A DNA stretch of 64,000 nt from Cupriavidus sp. UYMMa02A (GCA_001725945.1 LRMT01000034.1:163489-227488); one strand, 5' to 3'. Positions 53,270 to 62,754 are shown, counted from the stretch's first letter. Notes: generated by a model not told the origin, from the sequence alone. A program made the numbers and translations.

Positions 53270-54485
53270 TCATCCGTTCGCAATCAAGATCGCACCATCC
53301 GCCGCCAGGGCTTCGATCTCATTTTCCCCATAACCTGCGCGAATCAGCACGTCACGCGTATGCTGGCCGAGACGTGGCGCTGGTGAGAGCTCCGGTGAAG
53401 GTGTCCCATTCCAGTACGTAGGGGTGCCCAGCGTACGTAGCAGACCCTCTGTGGGATGCATCTCCTTGCCGATCAGCCCGCTTGCCACCAGTTGCGGATC
53501 GTCGAGCAATTCCTGGAGCGTAACGGGTACCTGGTTCGGGATGTCGATCTCGTCGAACAGGCGCTGCCATTCGGCTGTGGTGCGCGACAGCATGACGCCG
53601 GCGACATAACCATAGACCTCGTGGATATTTCGCGAACGATTGCGTTGTGTGGAAAAGCGCTCGTCCTGCTCGACACTTCCGGCGAGCCGAGTGCGGTGAA
53701 GAACGCGCGCCAGTGCTTGTCGTTGTAGATCAGCACACAAAGATGGCCGTCGGCGGTGCGATAGGGGCGCCGGTTGGTGGACAACAGCCGGTCGTAGCCG
53801 GCGGTTCCCAGGGGTGGCTCGAAAGTGGCGCCGGCCATATGATCGGCCAGCACGAAATGCGCGGCCGCCTCGTACATCGGCACCTCAACGAACTGTCCCT
53901 CGCCGGTGCGTTCGCGCGCATACAGTGCCGCGGTGATCGCGTACACCGCGTGAAGGCCGGCAACACGGTCGACGATGGACAATGGTACATATCGCGGAGC
54001 CTCGCCGGTATGCTGTTGCATCAGCATCGGGATGCCCACCGCACCCTGGATCAGATCGTCATAGGCAGGGCGGTCGGCCAACGGGCCGCGCGAACCATAG
54101 CCGCATGCGGTGACTTGGATGAGTCGCGGATTGGCTTCCTGCAGCGCTTCCGATCCAAGCCCCAGCCTTTGCATGGCCGCAGGGCGTACGTTGCAAAGGA
54201 ACACATCGGCATCCTTCAGGAGCCGCAGCAATGCCTCTCTTGCGGCCGGCTTCTTAAGATGCAGAGCTACACTCTGCTTGCCACGGTTTCCATGAAGAAA
54301 CACATGGCCCATGTTGTCGTTTACGGCGCTGCCGGCCAGGCGCACATTGTCGCCATCGAGCGCTTCCACCTTGATGATCTCGGCACCCATGCCGGCAAGC
54401 GTCAATGTCGTCAGCGGGCCGAACACGATCGATGTCAGGTCGACGACACCACGCCAGCCAGCGGCTGGCTTGAAGTGGCGGTCAT
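53270..54485 (-). CDS. CaiB/BaiF (family III) CoA-transferase, frameshifted
   Basis: About 405 residues, single module. The start TATSSQPLAGVV breaks near 54450 and continues DLTSIVFGPLTTLTLAGMGAEIIKVEALDGDNVRLAG. Other family parts are HGNRGKQSVALHLKKPAAREALLRLLKDADVFLCNVRP and QVTACGYGSRGPLADRPAYDDLIQGAVG, the last near the catalytic Asp. A second break near 53685 precedes VPVTLQELLDDPQLVASG and the end at 53270. Its start overlaps the acyl-CoA dehydrogenase stop as ATGA, so the two are coupled. It may load or unload the CoA of the dehydrogenase substrate. Confidence 0.84.
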
Positions 54486-56281
54486 TGCAGCTCCTCGGCG
54501 TCGTGGGCCATCAGCGCACTTGCGTTGGCCTGGATGTTCAGCATCAAGGTTGCCGTCTCCGACAGCCGGTAGGTGCCGTAAAAGTTCGCTGTCTTAAGCT
54601 TGCCCGCGTAGAATACCGGGGATTCCTGGCCGTGCGCGGCCACTGCGGCATCGGCCATCTTCAGCCACGCCATGCCAAGTGCCACTGTGCCGAACAGCCG
54701 CAGATAGTCGCTCGAAGCGGCAGCTGCGGCCACCGCATTTTCCCGCACATACCGCTGCATCAGCGTGGTGGCTTCTTGCAGATGACGCAGAGCGACCGCC
54801 AGTGACGCGCGCAGGGCTCGCGTATCCGCGTGTGAGGCGTCGTCGCACACCAGCACTTGGCACTCTTGGAGCCAGTCCGCTACGACTCTGCCGTCCTCCA
54901 GGCCAAGCTTGCGATGTACGAGGTCAAGCGCCTGGATCGCATTGGTGCCTTCATAGAGAGGGACGATCTGTGCGTCGCGCAGCAACTGCTCCATGCCATG
55001 CTCGTGCACGTAGCCGTGGCCTCCAAAGATGGTGATGCCGAGTCTGGTCGCCTCGACTGCACCATCGCTGAGATAGCTTTTGAGGACAGGCGTCAGCAGC
55101 GCCAGGCGGTTGTCGGCCCGCGACCGTTCTGCCGCCTCGGGATGGCGATTGCGGATATCGAGCAGGATCGCCGTGTCCGTATACATTGCGCGTGCGCCTT
55201 CGGTAAACGCTTTCATGATCAGCAAGTTCTTGCGCACATCGGGATGCGACACAATGGTGTCGGCGCCACCACCTGCAGCATGCGCGACGCCGGGCGCGCG
55301 GCCCTGACGGCGGTCGAGCGAATAGGCCCGCGCGTTCTGCAACGACAGTTCCGCCACGCCGATGCTTTGCACAGCCACGCCGATGCGCGACGAATTCATC
55401 ATCGTGAACATTGCCTTGAGCCCGCCGTTTGCCTCACCCACAAGCCAGCCGATCGAATCGTCGAAAGCCAGAGCGGCCGTCGCCGATGCACGAATTCCCA
55501 TCTTGTGCTCGATACTCGTGCAGGTCACGCCGTTATCGCCATGCACGGACAACGGAGAGCCGTCGGTTCGTGGCAACTTCTTCGGCACCAGAAACAGGCT
55601 GATGCCGCGCGTGCCAACGGGTGCGTCCGGTAACCGCGCGAGCACTAGGTGCACGATGTTCTCTGCCAGATCGTGATCGCCTCCGGAAATGAAGATCTTG
55701 TTGCCGTTGATGCGATAGGTACCATCGCCAATGGGTGTGGCGCGCGTGCGCAGCTGCGAGAGGTCCGAGCCGCTCTCCGCTTCAGTCAGGCACATAGTGC
55801 CGGTCCAGCGGCCTTCCACGAGTGGCGGAAGCATCAGCTGACGCAGTTCGTCGGTACCATGGGCCAGCAACGCGCGATACGCGCCTTGAGAGAGCCCGCT
55901 ATACATACCGAAGGCCATGGATCCAGAGCCAACGATTTCGCGCACTAGCGTTGACAGCGTGATGGGTAGCCCCTGCCCACCGTAGAGAGGAGCACCGGCC
56001 AGCGCCGGCCAGCCAGCGTCACGATAGGCGTGATAGGCCTCGATATAGCCACGTGGCGTGCGCACAACGTCGCCCTCGCGCTTGCAGCCCTCCAGATCGC
56101 CTCTGCCGTTAATCGGTACCAGCACATCGCGCGCGAAGACGCCGGCGCTCTCCAGCACGGGCATGACCAGGTCCAAGTCCGCATCTTCATAACCAGGCAG
56201 CGACGTGACGCGCGCTTCGTAATTCAGTACATCCCGCAATAGAAAGCGGAACTCGTTCAGGGGGGCTTCATATGAGGGCAT
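54482..56281 (-). CDS. Acyl-CoA dehydrogenase (long, DmdC/FadE5-like)
   Basis: A complete 599-residue flavoprotein. FAD and substrate stretches are GTMCLTEAESGSDLSQLRTRATP, YRINGNKIFISGGDHDLAENIVHLVLARLP and IEHKMGIRASATAALAFDD. The catalytic Glu is in QIVPLYEGTNAIQALDLVHRKL. The extra C-terminal domain of about 130 residues matches the longer family that includes DmdC. It makes the trans-2-enoyl-CoA in the first step of beta-oxidation. Operator L lies 55 bases upstream of its start. The reading frame is intact, and an ATGA overlap couples it to the CoA-transferase. Confidence 0.92.
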   Translation of the reverse strand: MPSYEAPLNEFRFLLRDVLNYEARVTSLPGYEDADLDLVMPVLESAGVFARDVLVPINGRGDLEGCKREGDVVRTPRGYIEAYHAYRDAGWPALAGAPLYGGQGLPITLSTLVREIVGSGSMAFGMYSGLSQGAYRALLAHGTDELRQLMLPPLVEGRWTGTMCLTEAESGSDLSQLRTRATPIGDGTYRINGNKIFISGGDHDLAENIVHLVLARLPDAPVGTRGISLFLVPKKLPRTDGSPLSVHGDNGVTCTSIEHKMGIRASATAALAFDDSIGWLVGEANGGLKAMFTMMNSSRIGVAVQSIGVAELSLQNARAYSLDRRQGRAPGVAHAAGGGADTIVSHPDVRKNLLIMKAFTEGARAMYTDTAILLDIRNRHPEAAERSRADNRLALLTPVLKSYLSDGAVEATRLGITIFGGHGYVHEHGMEQLLRDAQIVPLYEGTNAIQALDLVHRKLGLEDGRVVADWLQECQVLVCDDASHADTRALRASLAVALRHLQEATTLMQRYVRENAVAAAAASSDYLRLFGTVALGMAWLKMADAAVAAHGQESPVFYAGKLKTANFYGTYRLSETATLMLNIQANASALMAHDAEELQ

Positions 56282-56335
56282 GCAGATCTTTCCTTTGGGG
56301 CATCACGCCTGCGATTGAATAGAACTCTTTTGATA

Positions 56336-56348
56336 TTAACAGTGGTAA
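56336..56348 (-). promoter_or_regulatory. Shared palindromic operator, site L
   Basis: TTAACAGTGGTAA, preceded by TGATA. On the minus strand it reads CACTGTTAATATCA, close to sites E, H and I. It is 55 bases upstream of the acyl-CoA dehydrogenase start. Confidence 0.68.
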
Positions 56349-56487
56349 GTAAGAAGTCAACCGGAGATTCCAACCTGACCGTGTCATGGGTTAAGGTTCC
56401 TCCCATGGAGGATTCAAGATACGAACCCGGGTGGTGGCTTCTATCGATGCCACACGCAAGTCGACTAGCAAGGAGGGAGGGGGCTCC

Positions 56488-56942
56488 GATCGGCGGCAGG
56501 ACCGCGCCGGCTGCAAGGGAGGTCGCTATGAGGGGCGTCGCAAGTAAGACCGGGAAGACGGCCGAGGAAGCGCCTGTGCTACGTTTATATTACTGTGGCA
56601 ATTGGTGTAAGCGGATCTCATTCACCGTGGCAAGGAGGAGCTGACCGAAGTCGGGCCGGCGGATCTAAGCCTAAGTTGCATGGCGCGCAAGATTGGGGTG
56701 TCACAGGTCTCCCCCGAAGCCACTTTTGCAAGACTGCTGGTGGCCATTGCGGCACGTAGTTTCAGCGATCTGATCGAATGTGGCTGCGCACAAGGAAGCC
56801 CCAATATGCCGGGTGAATAGCGGCTACATGCGCTTCTCTCTAAGTAGCTCCATTTGGCGCACCCAAGGTCGGCCGGGAGCAACTCGCCAACCCGGCGCTA
56901 GATCTGGTGTCTGTAGACATCCGTAGCCGACTTGGCGTTTGA
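56488..56942 (+). pseudogene. Decayed TetR-family gene, paralogue of the regulator at 33120
   Basis: LIHRGKEELTEVGPADLSLSCMARKIGVSQVSPEATF lines up with LVRCGKQQLSEIGLADLSLRRIASSVGVSQVAPKHHF of the intact regulator. FGAPKVGREQLANPALDLV near 56855 lines up with LGAPKVNREQLTNQALDLV. The ligand-binding middle is deleted, a TAG stop follows NMPGE, and frames shift around 56600 and 56730. It is a true pseudogene, next to operator L and 1 kb from sites M and N. Confidence 0.82.
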
Positions 56943-56985
56943 CGCTGCAGGGCAGGTGGCCATGAGGTCGCCCCTGCCCGGTTTG

Positions 56986-57893
56986 TCAGGCCGCGCGCGA
57001 AGATTGCTTATCCTTGTTGTCCTGTGCACGGATGGTCTCGCGAATTCGCGTCCAGTCTGCATCGTCATAGGAGCGATATGCGTAGAAGTTGCCGCCGGTC
57101 GCCAGCGCATTGCCGCCATCAATCGTCAGGATCTGGCCAGTCATCCAATCCACGCCATCGGCCATCAGGAAGGTAGACACGTTCTGCAACTCTTCCATGC
57201 GGCAACCCGACCCATTGGATTGAGCGCCTCGCGGCCAATCGTCTTCTGGCCTGGGGAAAGTCGGGCGTTCATACCTTCGGTGGGGAACTCGCCCGGCGCT
57301 ATGGCATTCAGGCGAATGCCATAGCGTCCCCATTCCGCTGCGAGAGACTTGGTCATGTTTGCGATGGCCGATTTCGCCATGGCCGACGGCACTACATATG
57401 GTCCGCCATTGAGTACCCAGGTCACGAGAATCGACACCACGCTGCGCGTGGGTGGCGCTTTGCCTTGCGCCTGAGCGGCGCGTGCCTCGGTTACCCAGCG
57501 CCGACCGATGCTGTGCGTGACGTAGAACGTTCCGTGCATCACGGTGTTGGCCACTGCGTCAAAGCCGCGGTGTGACAGGTCTTCCGTGCGGCTGATGAAG
57601 TTTCCGGCTGCATTGTTCATCACGCCATCGAGTGCGCCGCCGTCTTCCCAGATGGACGCGATATAGCTGTCGACGGCATCAGGGCGGCGAATATCGAGCG
57701 CTTGCGCGCTAACGTTGACGCTGTACTTGTCAGCGATCTCACTCGCCGTGGCTTCCACCACATCTCTACGGCGTCCACACAGATAGAGATCCGCACCCAA
57801 TTCCGCGAACCGCGTCGCCATTTCGCGTCCCAGGCCGGTGCCGCCGCCAGTGACGAGAATGCGCTTGCCCTTGAGAAGGTCGTTCTTGAACAT
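56986..57893 (-). CDS. SDR-family protein, 2,4-dienoyl-CoA reductase-like, frameshifted
   Basis: About 302 residues. The start KGKRILVTGGGTGLGREMATRFAELGADLYLCGRRRDVVEATA and the motif NNAAGNFISRTEDLS are like 2,4-dienoyl-CoA reductases of the DECR type, which remove double bonds during fatty-acyl-CoA breakdown. The active-site Lys is in PSAMAKSAIANMTKSLAAEWGRYGIRLNAIAPG; the usual Tyr position holds Met or Ser, as in DECR enzymes. The frame breaks near 57205, then RMEELQNVSTFLMADGVDWMTGQILTIDGG continues. Operators M and N lie 52 and 73 bases upstream. Confidence 0.82.
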
Positions 57894-57944
57894 TGATAGC
57901 TTTCCATTGTGGGTGAGTTCGTAGGTGGATAGTATGAGCCAATC

Positions 57945-57957
57945 ATAACAGTGTCAA
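57945..57957 (-). promoter_or_regulatory. Shared palindromic operator, site M
   Basis: ATAACAGTGTCAA, 52 bases upstream of the dienoyl-CoA-reductase-like SDR start. It is followed at a 21-base centre-to-centre spacing (two helical turns) by site N, so two dimers could sit on the same face of the DNA. Confidence 0.65.
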
Positions 57958-57965
57958 GACGAAAC

Positions 57966-57978
57966 ATAACGTCGTAAA
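57966..57978 (-). promoter_or_regulatory. Shared palindromic operator, site N
   Basis: ATAACGTCGTAAA, followed by GATTG, 21 bases from site M. It is the rightmost copy found. It also lies 76 bases before the molybdenum-hydroxylase remnant that begins at 58054 on the plus strand. Confidence 0.6.
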
Positions 57979-58053
57979 GATTGGCGGCGGACTCGCCATA
58001 TTTAGTGTGACCAGCAATACCGTGTCATCGTCACATGCCGGTCGATTGTTGCT

Positions 58054-58320
58054 GTGCGTCATGGCTTTATCGGCAAGTCCATCAAGCGCCCCGAAGATAA
58101 ACGCCTGATGAGTGGCCAAGCGGGTTTACAGACGATCAACAGTTCCCGGGAATGGCGTTTGCGTTCTTCGTGCGATCGCCCTATGCCCATGCCATGGTGG
58201 GTGATATCGAACTTCGGCAGCGCTGGCACTGCTTGGCGTGATCGGCGTACTGACCTATGCGGACATCGAGGGCAAGGTCGGCGATATCCGGCAATTCCTG
58301 AGGGAGCGAATCGAAAACAC
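58054..58320 (+). pseudogene. N-terminal remnant of a molybdenum hydroxylase large subunit
   Basis: FIGKSIKRPEDKRLMSGQAGF, then after a frame change TDDQQFPGMAFAFFVRSPYAHAMVGDIE and VLTYADIEGKVGDI, match the N-terminus of CO dehydrogenase/xanthine dehydrogenase large subunits (usually VPRxEDxRLLTGxGxFxDD and RSPxAHA). Only about 85 residues remain of about 780. It is a different subfamily from the Tat-exported enzyme at 28183. Confidence 0.72.
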
Positions 58321-58757
58321 TAGGATAGACGCTATTCAATGGCATGAATGACGAACATCCAGCAATTCAGGACAGGATGAGATGACCTGATCATGCATCA
58401 ATGGCTGACACGGCCATCGTGCAGGCCAGCCAGCGCGCCGCGAAGGAATTCCGCATTAAGGAGAGAGTCTGCGCACGGCGTTGGTGACGTTACGCGTTGG
58501 CCTTGATCTGGCAGGCGATAACAATAGGGGCGGCACCAACGGCGAGTGGTGCGCACCTTTCTGGTGAGGCTTCTCTCGTGAGCGATACAGACGTCCAGCA
58601 AGCGCACTGACAGGCGGTCCATGGCTGCCATTTTCGGCTACCCACAGCACAATGAGTTCTGCGATGCCATTCCTCCAGCAGCCTTTAGTTGCGGGAAAAC
58701 GTTCTGCGCGAGCAATACTGGCCAATTTCAAGGCAATCCGCTCGGAGGCTCGCAGCC
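58321..58757. other. Gene-free stretch
   Basis: About 440 bases between the molybdenum-hydroxylase remnant and the flavin reductase gene. Short frames on both strands match nothing I recognise. It may hold further decayed sequence. Confidence 0.4.
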
Positions 58758-59369
58758 TTATTCTGGCTCACGCCCAGTCGGTGGCCGTTTGACGAATACC
58801 GGTCCCAGAGTTCCATAGACTGGTCCTGCCAGGCGAGACAGTGGGCGCAGATCCGTGGTTTCAATCTTGAAGTCGTAGATTAGTCCATCACGCGCGTGCA
58901 CGTGAACAATCTCTACCACAGCAAACTCGGATGACTTGCCAAATGCGAGCATCTCCCTAAGTCGACATTCGATCGCAAGTGGAGCATCCCGTAGTCGGGG
59001 TACCGAGACTGCGGCGCTCGATTCCAGCGCGAGACCAAGCAGTTCAACTTCGCTTACATGGGGCGGGTGCGGGAACGAGCTTTCGTGAACCAGATCAAGC
59101 ATCGTCTCGTCGGCAATGTGGACGACTAGCTCTCCAGAGCGTGCCGCGTTCCTCGCTGAATCCTTTCGCGACCCATCCTCCTTCTTGCTAAAGTTCATTC
59201 CAAGCAAAGGCGGGTCGTAAGAAACGATGCTGAAGGCGCTGAAAGGGGCGAGGTTCACCAATCTGTCCTCCGACAGGGTAGTGACCCACGCGATTGCGCG
59301 CGGAACTATCATACAAGTCATCAGCTTATATATTTCGGAAATTTTCATTTCAGAAAATGAAAGATCCAC
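58758..59369 (-). CDS. Flavin reductase family protein (DIM6/NTAB type), second copy
   Basis: A complete 203-residue protein, clearly paralogous to the one at 35074: EIYKLMTCMIVPRAIAWVTTLSEDRLVNLAPFSAF against EIYKLMNCMIVPRPIAWVTTISETGLVNLAPYSTF, and the shared end RPLSRLAGPVYG. The start is taken as GTG at 59369, which has GGGAG seven bases upstream; ATG at 59345 would remove eight residues. No copy of the shared operator lies upstream, unlike the other two copies. The 340 bases to its right (59370-59709) hold no gene. Confidence 0.84.
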   Translation of the reverse strand: MDLSFSEMKISEIYKLMTCMIVPRAIAWVTTLSEDRLVNLAPFSAFSIVSYDPPLLGMNFSKKEDGSRKDSARNAARSGELVVHIADETMLDLVHESSFPHPPHVSEVELLGLALESSAAVSVPRLRDAPLAIECRLREMLAFGKSSEFAVVEIVHVHARDGLIYDFKIETTDLRPLSRLAGPVYGTLGPVFVKRPPTGREPE

Positions 59370-59709
59370 GGCAATCTCCCTTTTTTTGTTGGCGCACTCG
59401 CTGCGTGGCCGCAGCTAGTGCTAGCGATTCTATGGCGTCCGGACTTACTCCTCAACGGCCCTAGTAACGCGGACTTCTCTCCTTGCAATCAGATCCTCTG
59501 TCTTGGTTCCATAGGCTTTCATATGACGGACCACACGATGGGATGATGGCATGAAAAATCGTCAAGTTTCTTCATGATAGTGAAGGAATTTCCCCTATAG
59601 AAATGGGCGTTTCGGCGATATCGGAGAAGGGTCAATGAATGCCGTATTGCTGACAGCCTTTCAGGCTAGGCGCCTGACGAGGGCGCCCTATCTCATCCAG
59701 GCTGGATCA

Positions 59710-60165
59710 TTACCCTGCCGCTACCGCCCCTGCCGCGCGTGTTCTCAACATGACCACGGAGGCGACCACGGACACCACGATGTTTGCCGCCAGCGCAAGC
59801 ACGCCAATGTAGACGGGATACGTCGCGCCACCGATCTGCAGCGGGTAGACCGGTTTCAGACCCATCGCGATGGCCATCCCGGTACCGGTGACGATGCCAA
59901 CGAACCATCCGGCAAGTAGGCCCGAGGACGTCAGGCGACGCGTGTACAGCGAGAACACCACAGCGGGGAAGATCTGCAAGATCCAGACGCCGCCAAGAAG
60001 CTAAATCAGCGTGCCAAACTGGCGGCCACCGAGACCCCATTCATGAAGTTGGGACAGATCGCCCCGCTTCCAGCGGGCTGCGACAAATCCGAGCACAGTC
60101 ACAAGAGCGAAAAAGGCGATGAACACCGCCATGGCAACGCTATTGATTTGTTGCGACGCACTCAT
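59710..60165 (-). pseudogene. Internally deleted sodium:monocarboxylate symporter (SSS family, MctP-like)
   Basis: The first 54 residues, SVAMAVFIAFFALVTVLGFVAARWKRG and LHEWGLGGRQFGTLI, are the start of an MctP-like symporter. A TAG at 60001-60003 follows, and then, in the same frame, GGVWILQIFPAVVFSLYTRRLTSSGLLAGWFVGIVTGTG, which is the C-terminal end. About 350 central residues are missing. The start overlaps the stop of the DUF3311 gene as ATGA. Confidence 0.78.
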
Positions 60166-60359
60166 CGCGGGCTCCGGTAAACGACATACAACAGCGCCGA
60201 TGTCAGCGGTACCCAGAGAAACTGATACCAATAAAGAACGGGAACCCAAACAGGGTCGGTTGCGCGCTGTTATAGAACGGCAGCCACAACAGTGCGATAT
60301 AGGGGGGCTAGCAACAGCGGCCATATCAAGGCACGCACTGCGCGATTCAATGTCTCCAT
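60162..60359 (-). pseudogene. DUF3311-like small membrane protein, frameshifted
   Basis: About 66 residues. After METLNRAVRALIWPLLLAPL the frame shifts and reads IALLWLPFYNSAQPTLFGFPFFYWYQFLWVPLTSALLYVVYRSPR. This is the two-span protein usually encoded just before SSS-type symporters. The ATGA overlap with the symporter gene supports the pairing. It may be functional if the frameshift is a sequencing error, but its partner is deleted. Confidence 0.65.
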
Positions 60360-60809
60360 GCTCCTCTCCGAAATTGGGATCGTCCCGTGCCGGCCATCGA
60401 CATACAGACGTGTCACACGGTTCGTGAGGGCGATTCTAGGAGTGGGCGCGCGCGGTAGTGTGTCTGTCTGCGGTGGAAGTTTCGCGTCAATGTATCGCCA
60501 TGCATCTTCGCGGTGGAGATACACTGCGATACAAAGAAACACTTAACGGCGAGGCTGACGCGGCATCCTTACACTCGCAAATGCGCCCGGGGGGTATGTG
60601 ATCGGAAAGACGTACCAGGCGGCGCGCGGAAAATCCTGTCTTGGACCCTAGGGCCGTGATGGCAGATCATTGGACCGTAAGCAACGGGGTGGACGCCGCC
60701 ATCGATGTGCCAGAGTGGAAGAGGTGCTACCCACTCAAACGGCCTCTCACGAGAAGTCCCGGTTGCCTATCCCCACTTGGCGCGGTCTCTGCCACGGAAT
60801 GCAGTTTGC
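60360..60809. other. Gene-free stretch with TGTATC/GATACA boxes
   Basis: About 450 bases without a supported gene. TGTATC at 60491 and GATACA at 60518 form a spaced dyad, and a further GATACA lies at 60529. Similar boxes are seen in front of two-component-regulated genes in this bacterial group, but no such gene follows here. Confidence 0.35.
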
Positions 60810-61743
60810 TCAGGAAATGTTAAGCACTGCCTTGCCGGCTATCTGGCGGTTGAACAATTGCCTTGCGATCGAATCGACCTCCTCCCAAGGAGCTTCCACC
60901 TCGATTCGAGGCCTGATCAGTCCGACCTCGACTGCATGGACGAGGCGCGACAGTCCAATGGAAGGCGCCTCGTGCTGCATTTCAGAAACCAGAAACATGG
61001 CTTCCAGTCGCGGGCTTCCCGTGAGATAGAGTTTGCTTACATCGATCGGCGCCACATCTCGTGAGGAATTGCCGTAAGAAACACACACGCCCTGACGCGA
61101 CAACATGGTCAAGGCGTTCGCAAGCGCCACGCCTCCGACAGATTCCAGGATCAGGTCAAACGGACCGAACTGATGAGCCGCAGCAAGGCTCGGCTCGACA
61201 TGGACCTCATGTGCGCCATCGGCAAAGGCTTGCGAGCGATGCTTGTCCTGTCGGAGCCGCAACGACCTGCGCACCGGATGCGCTTGCGATCTGGCACGCA
61301 AAGTGACCAACACCACCTGACGCACCGTTGATCAGGACCTTTTGGCCAAGCAATAGCCCACCCTTAGCAAGCGCGCGGAGCGCGGTCAGGCCAGCGACCG
61401 GTAGTGTCGCAGCCTGCTGAACGGTCACTGCGGGCGGCAGTTCGGCCAGAGCGCGCGTTCCGATCGCAATCCTCTGAGCCCACCCTCCACGCTCAGTGAA
61501 GCCGACGACCCTGGCGCCGACCTCAGGCCCGCTTCCGTCCGCTGCCGCGCGTCGACTGTTCCCGCGAAGTCCCAGCCTGGACGGTACCCGCGGTCATCTG
61601 CGTGATTCCAAGGCGAACTTCGCCCAGATTGAGCGAGACTGCCTCGACTTGACGATTGCCTCGTGAGGGCCAGGGACGGGCTCGCCAACCTCCTCCAGAA
61701 TGAACGTGGTATCCATTCCTTTCTTTACGACGACACTCAGCAT
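60810..61743 (-). CDS. Zinc-independent quinone oxidoreductase-like (MDR) protein, multiply frameshifted
   Basis: About 311 residues when read across at least four frame changes. Visible parts are LSVVVKKGMDTTFILEEVGEPVPGPHEAIV, GYRPGWDFAGTV, TVQQAATLPVAGLTALRAL, the cofactor site KVLINGASGGVGHFACQIASASGAQVVA and FDLILESVGGVALANALTMLSRQGVCVSYG. No structural or catalytic zinc cysteines are seen. The high number of breaks (near 61645, 61590, 61430 and 61265) leaves open whether it is a pseudogene. No neighbour suggests a specific substrate. Confidence 0.68.
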
Positions 61744-61944
61744 TCTTTTACCTTTGTTGGATTTGCGCGATTGCGAATAACGTTCGGCTTTCGATGTGCG
61801 CCTGAAGCGAGAGACTACGGGCTCATCGCCCACGATTGTCCTGTTGCTAGCGTTCAGAGATCTGTCGGCAGGTCGCCTCATCAGCCAGGCCCACCACAGC
61901 GCAACTACCCCTGCGTAGAGGGGGGGCGACTCCCGACAGACAGC

Positions 61945-62754
61945 CTACTCGTAGAAATCCGGCGCTTTCCTTTGCCCGGCGCTCTGCGGCACATCATGAT
62001 TGATCCAAAGCTGCCCTTGCTCGGTCAAAAGGATTCTTGCGATCTTTTCGCGCGATGAACGGGTTATCTCAACGCTGACGTTCTTCGCGGGAACCCATTG
62101 CCTGATCCAGGACTCTTCAGAGTGGACTGCGTCGCCGCTGAGAATGACCGTGCCCGTGTTCCTCAAACGCACAAGCAGCGATTGATGACCTTGGGTGTGC
62201 CCTGGCGTTGAGAGGATCTGAACGCTGCCGTCGCCGAACACATCGTAGTCGCCATCGATCTTCTTGATGGACTGGTTGGGCAGAAATGGCAGGCCGATGA
62301 GCGGGATGGGATTATTGTATTCCGCGGTTTGGATCAAAACCGTGGCTTGCGGGAACAGCGCGACGTTTCCGATGTGATCGGGGTGGAGGTGCGACAACGC
62401 AATCAGATCGATGTCGGCGGGCTTTAGACCAAGCATGCTGAGCGCGTTGACCAGCTTCTGCTTGCGCCTCCAGGTGGTTCTGATCGCCTCGACACGGAGG
62501 CCTCCGGGTTGATCGGCGACCGTGTCCGGCAAACCGGTGTCCCAGAGCAACCAGCCTTTCTCATGACGAACCAGATAGCAGTTGTTGGCCATGTCAAAGG
62601 GCTGGCCAACATTCTCTCCGGGCGACCAGAGAGACTTGTCGTCTGCATGCCCCTCGCCGCAGTCGATGACGATCAACTGATCTGCGTACTGTGCGGCCCA
62701 GGCAGGCGAGGCCAGCAGGTAAACAGCCATCCAGACTAGAAGTAATCGCTTCAT
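61945..62754 (-). CDS. Exported metallo-beta-lactamase-fold hydrolase, lactonase-like
   Basis: A complete 269-residue protein with a signal peptide (LLLVWMAVYLLASPAWA). The zinc motif HLHPDH is at residues 122-127, followed by STPGHTQGHQSLL, ILSGDAVH and a late INHD. This pattern matches the AttM/AiiA-type N-acyl homoserine lactonase group. The combination WDTGLPD and IALSHLHPDHIGN is also usual there. Export is unusual for quorum-quenching lactonases, so the substrate may be another lactone outside the cytoplasm. Confidence 0.84.
   Translation of the reverse strand: MKRLLLVWMAVYLLASPAWAAQYADQLIVIDCGEGHADDKSLWSPGENVGQPFDMANNCYLVRHEKGWLLWDTGLPDTVADQPGGLRVEAIRTTWRRKQKLVNALSMLGLKPADIDLIALSHLHPDHIGNVALFPQATVLIQTAEYNNPIPLIGLPFLPNQSIKKIDGDYDVFGDGSVQILSTPGHTQGHQSLLVRLRNTGTVILSGDAVHSEESWIRQWVPAKNVSVEITRSSREKIARILLTEQGQLWINHDVPQSAGQRKAPDFYE

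Noticed and set aside
60491..60534. TGTATC/GATACA boxes as a two-component operator
   Set aside because: No response regulator or target gene is adjacent and the boxes are short, so the call would be guesswork.
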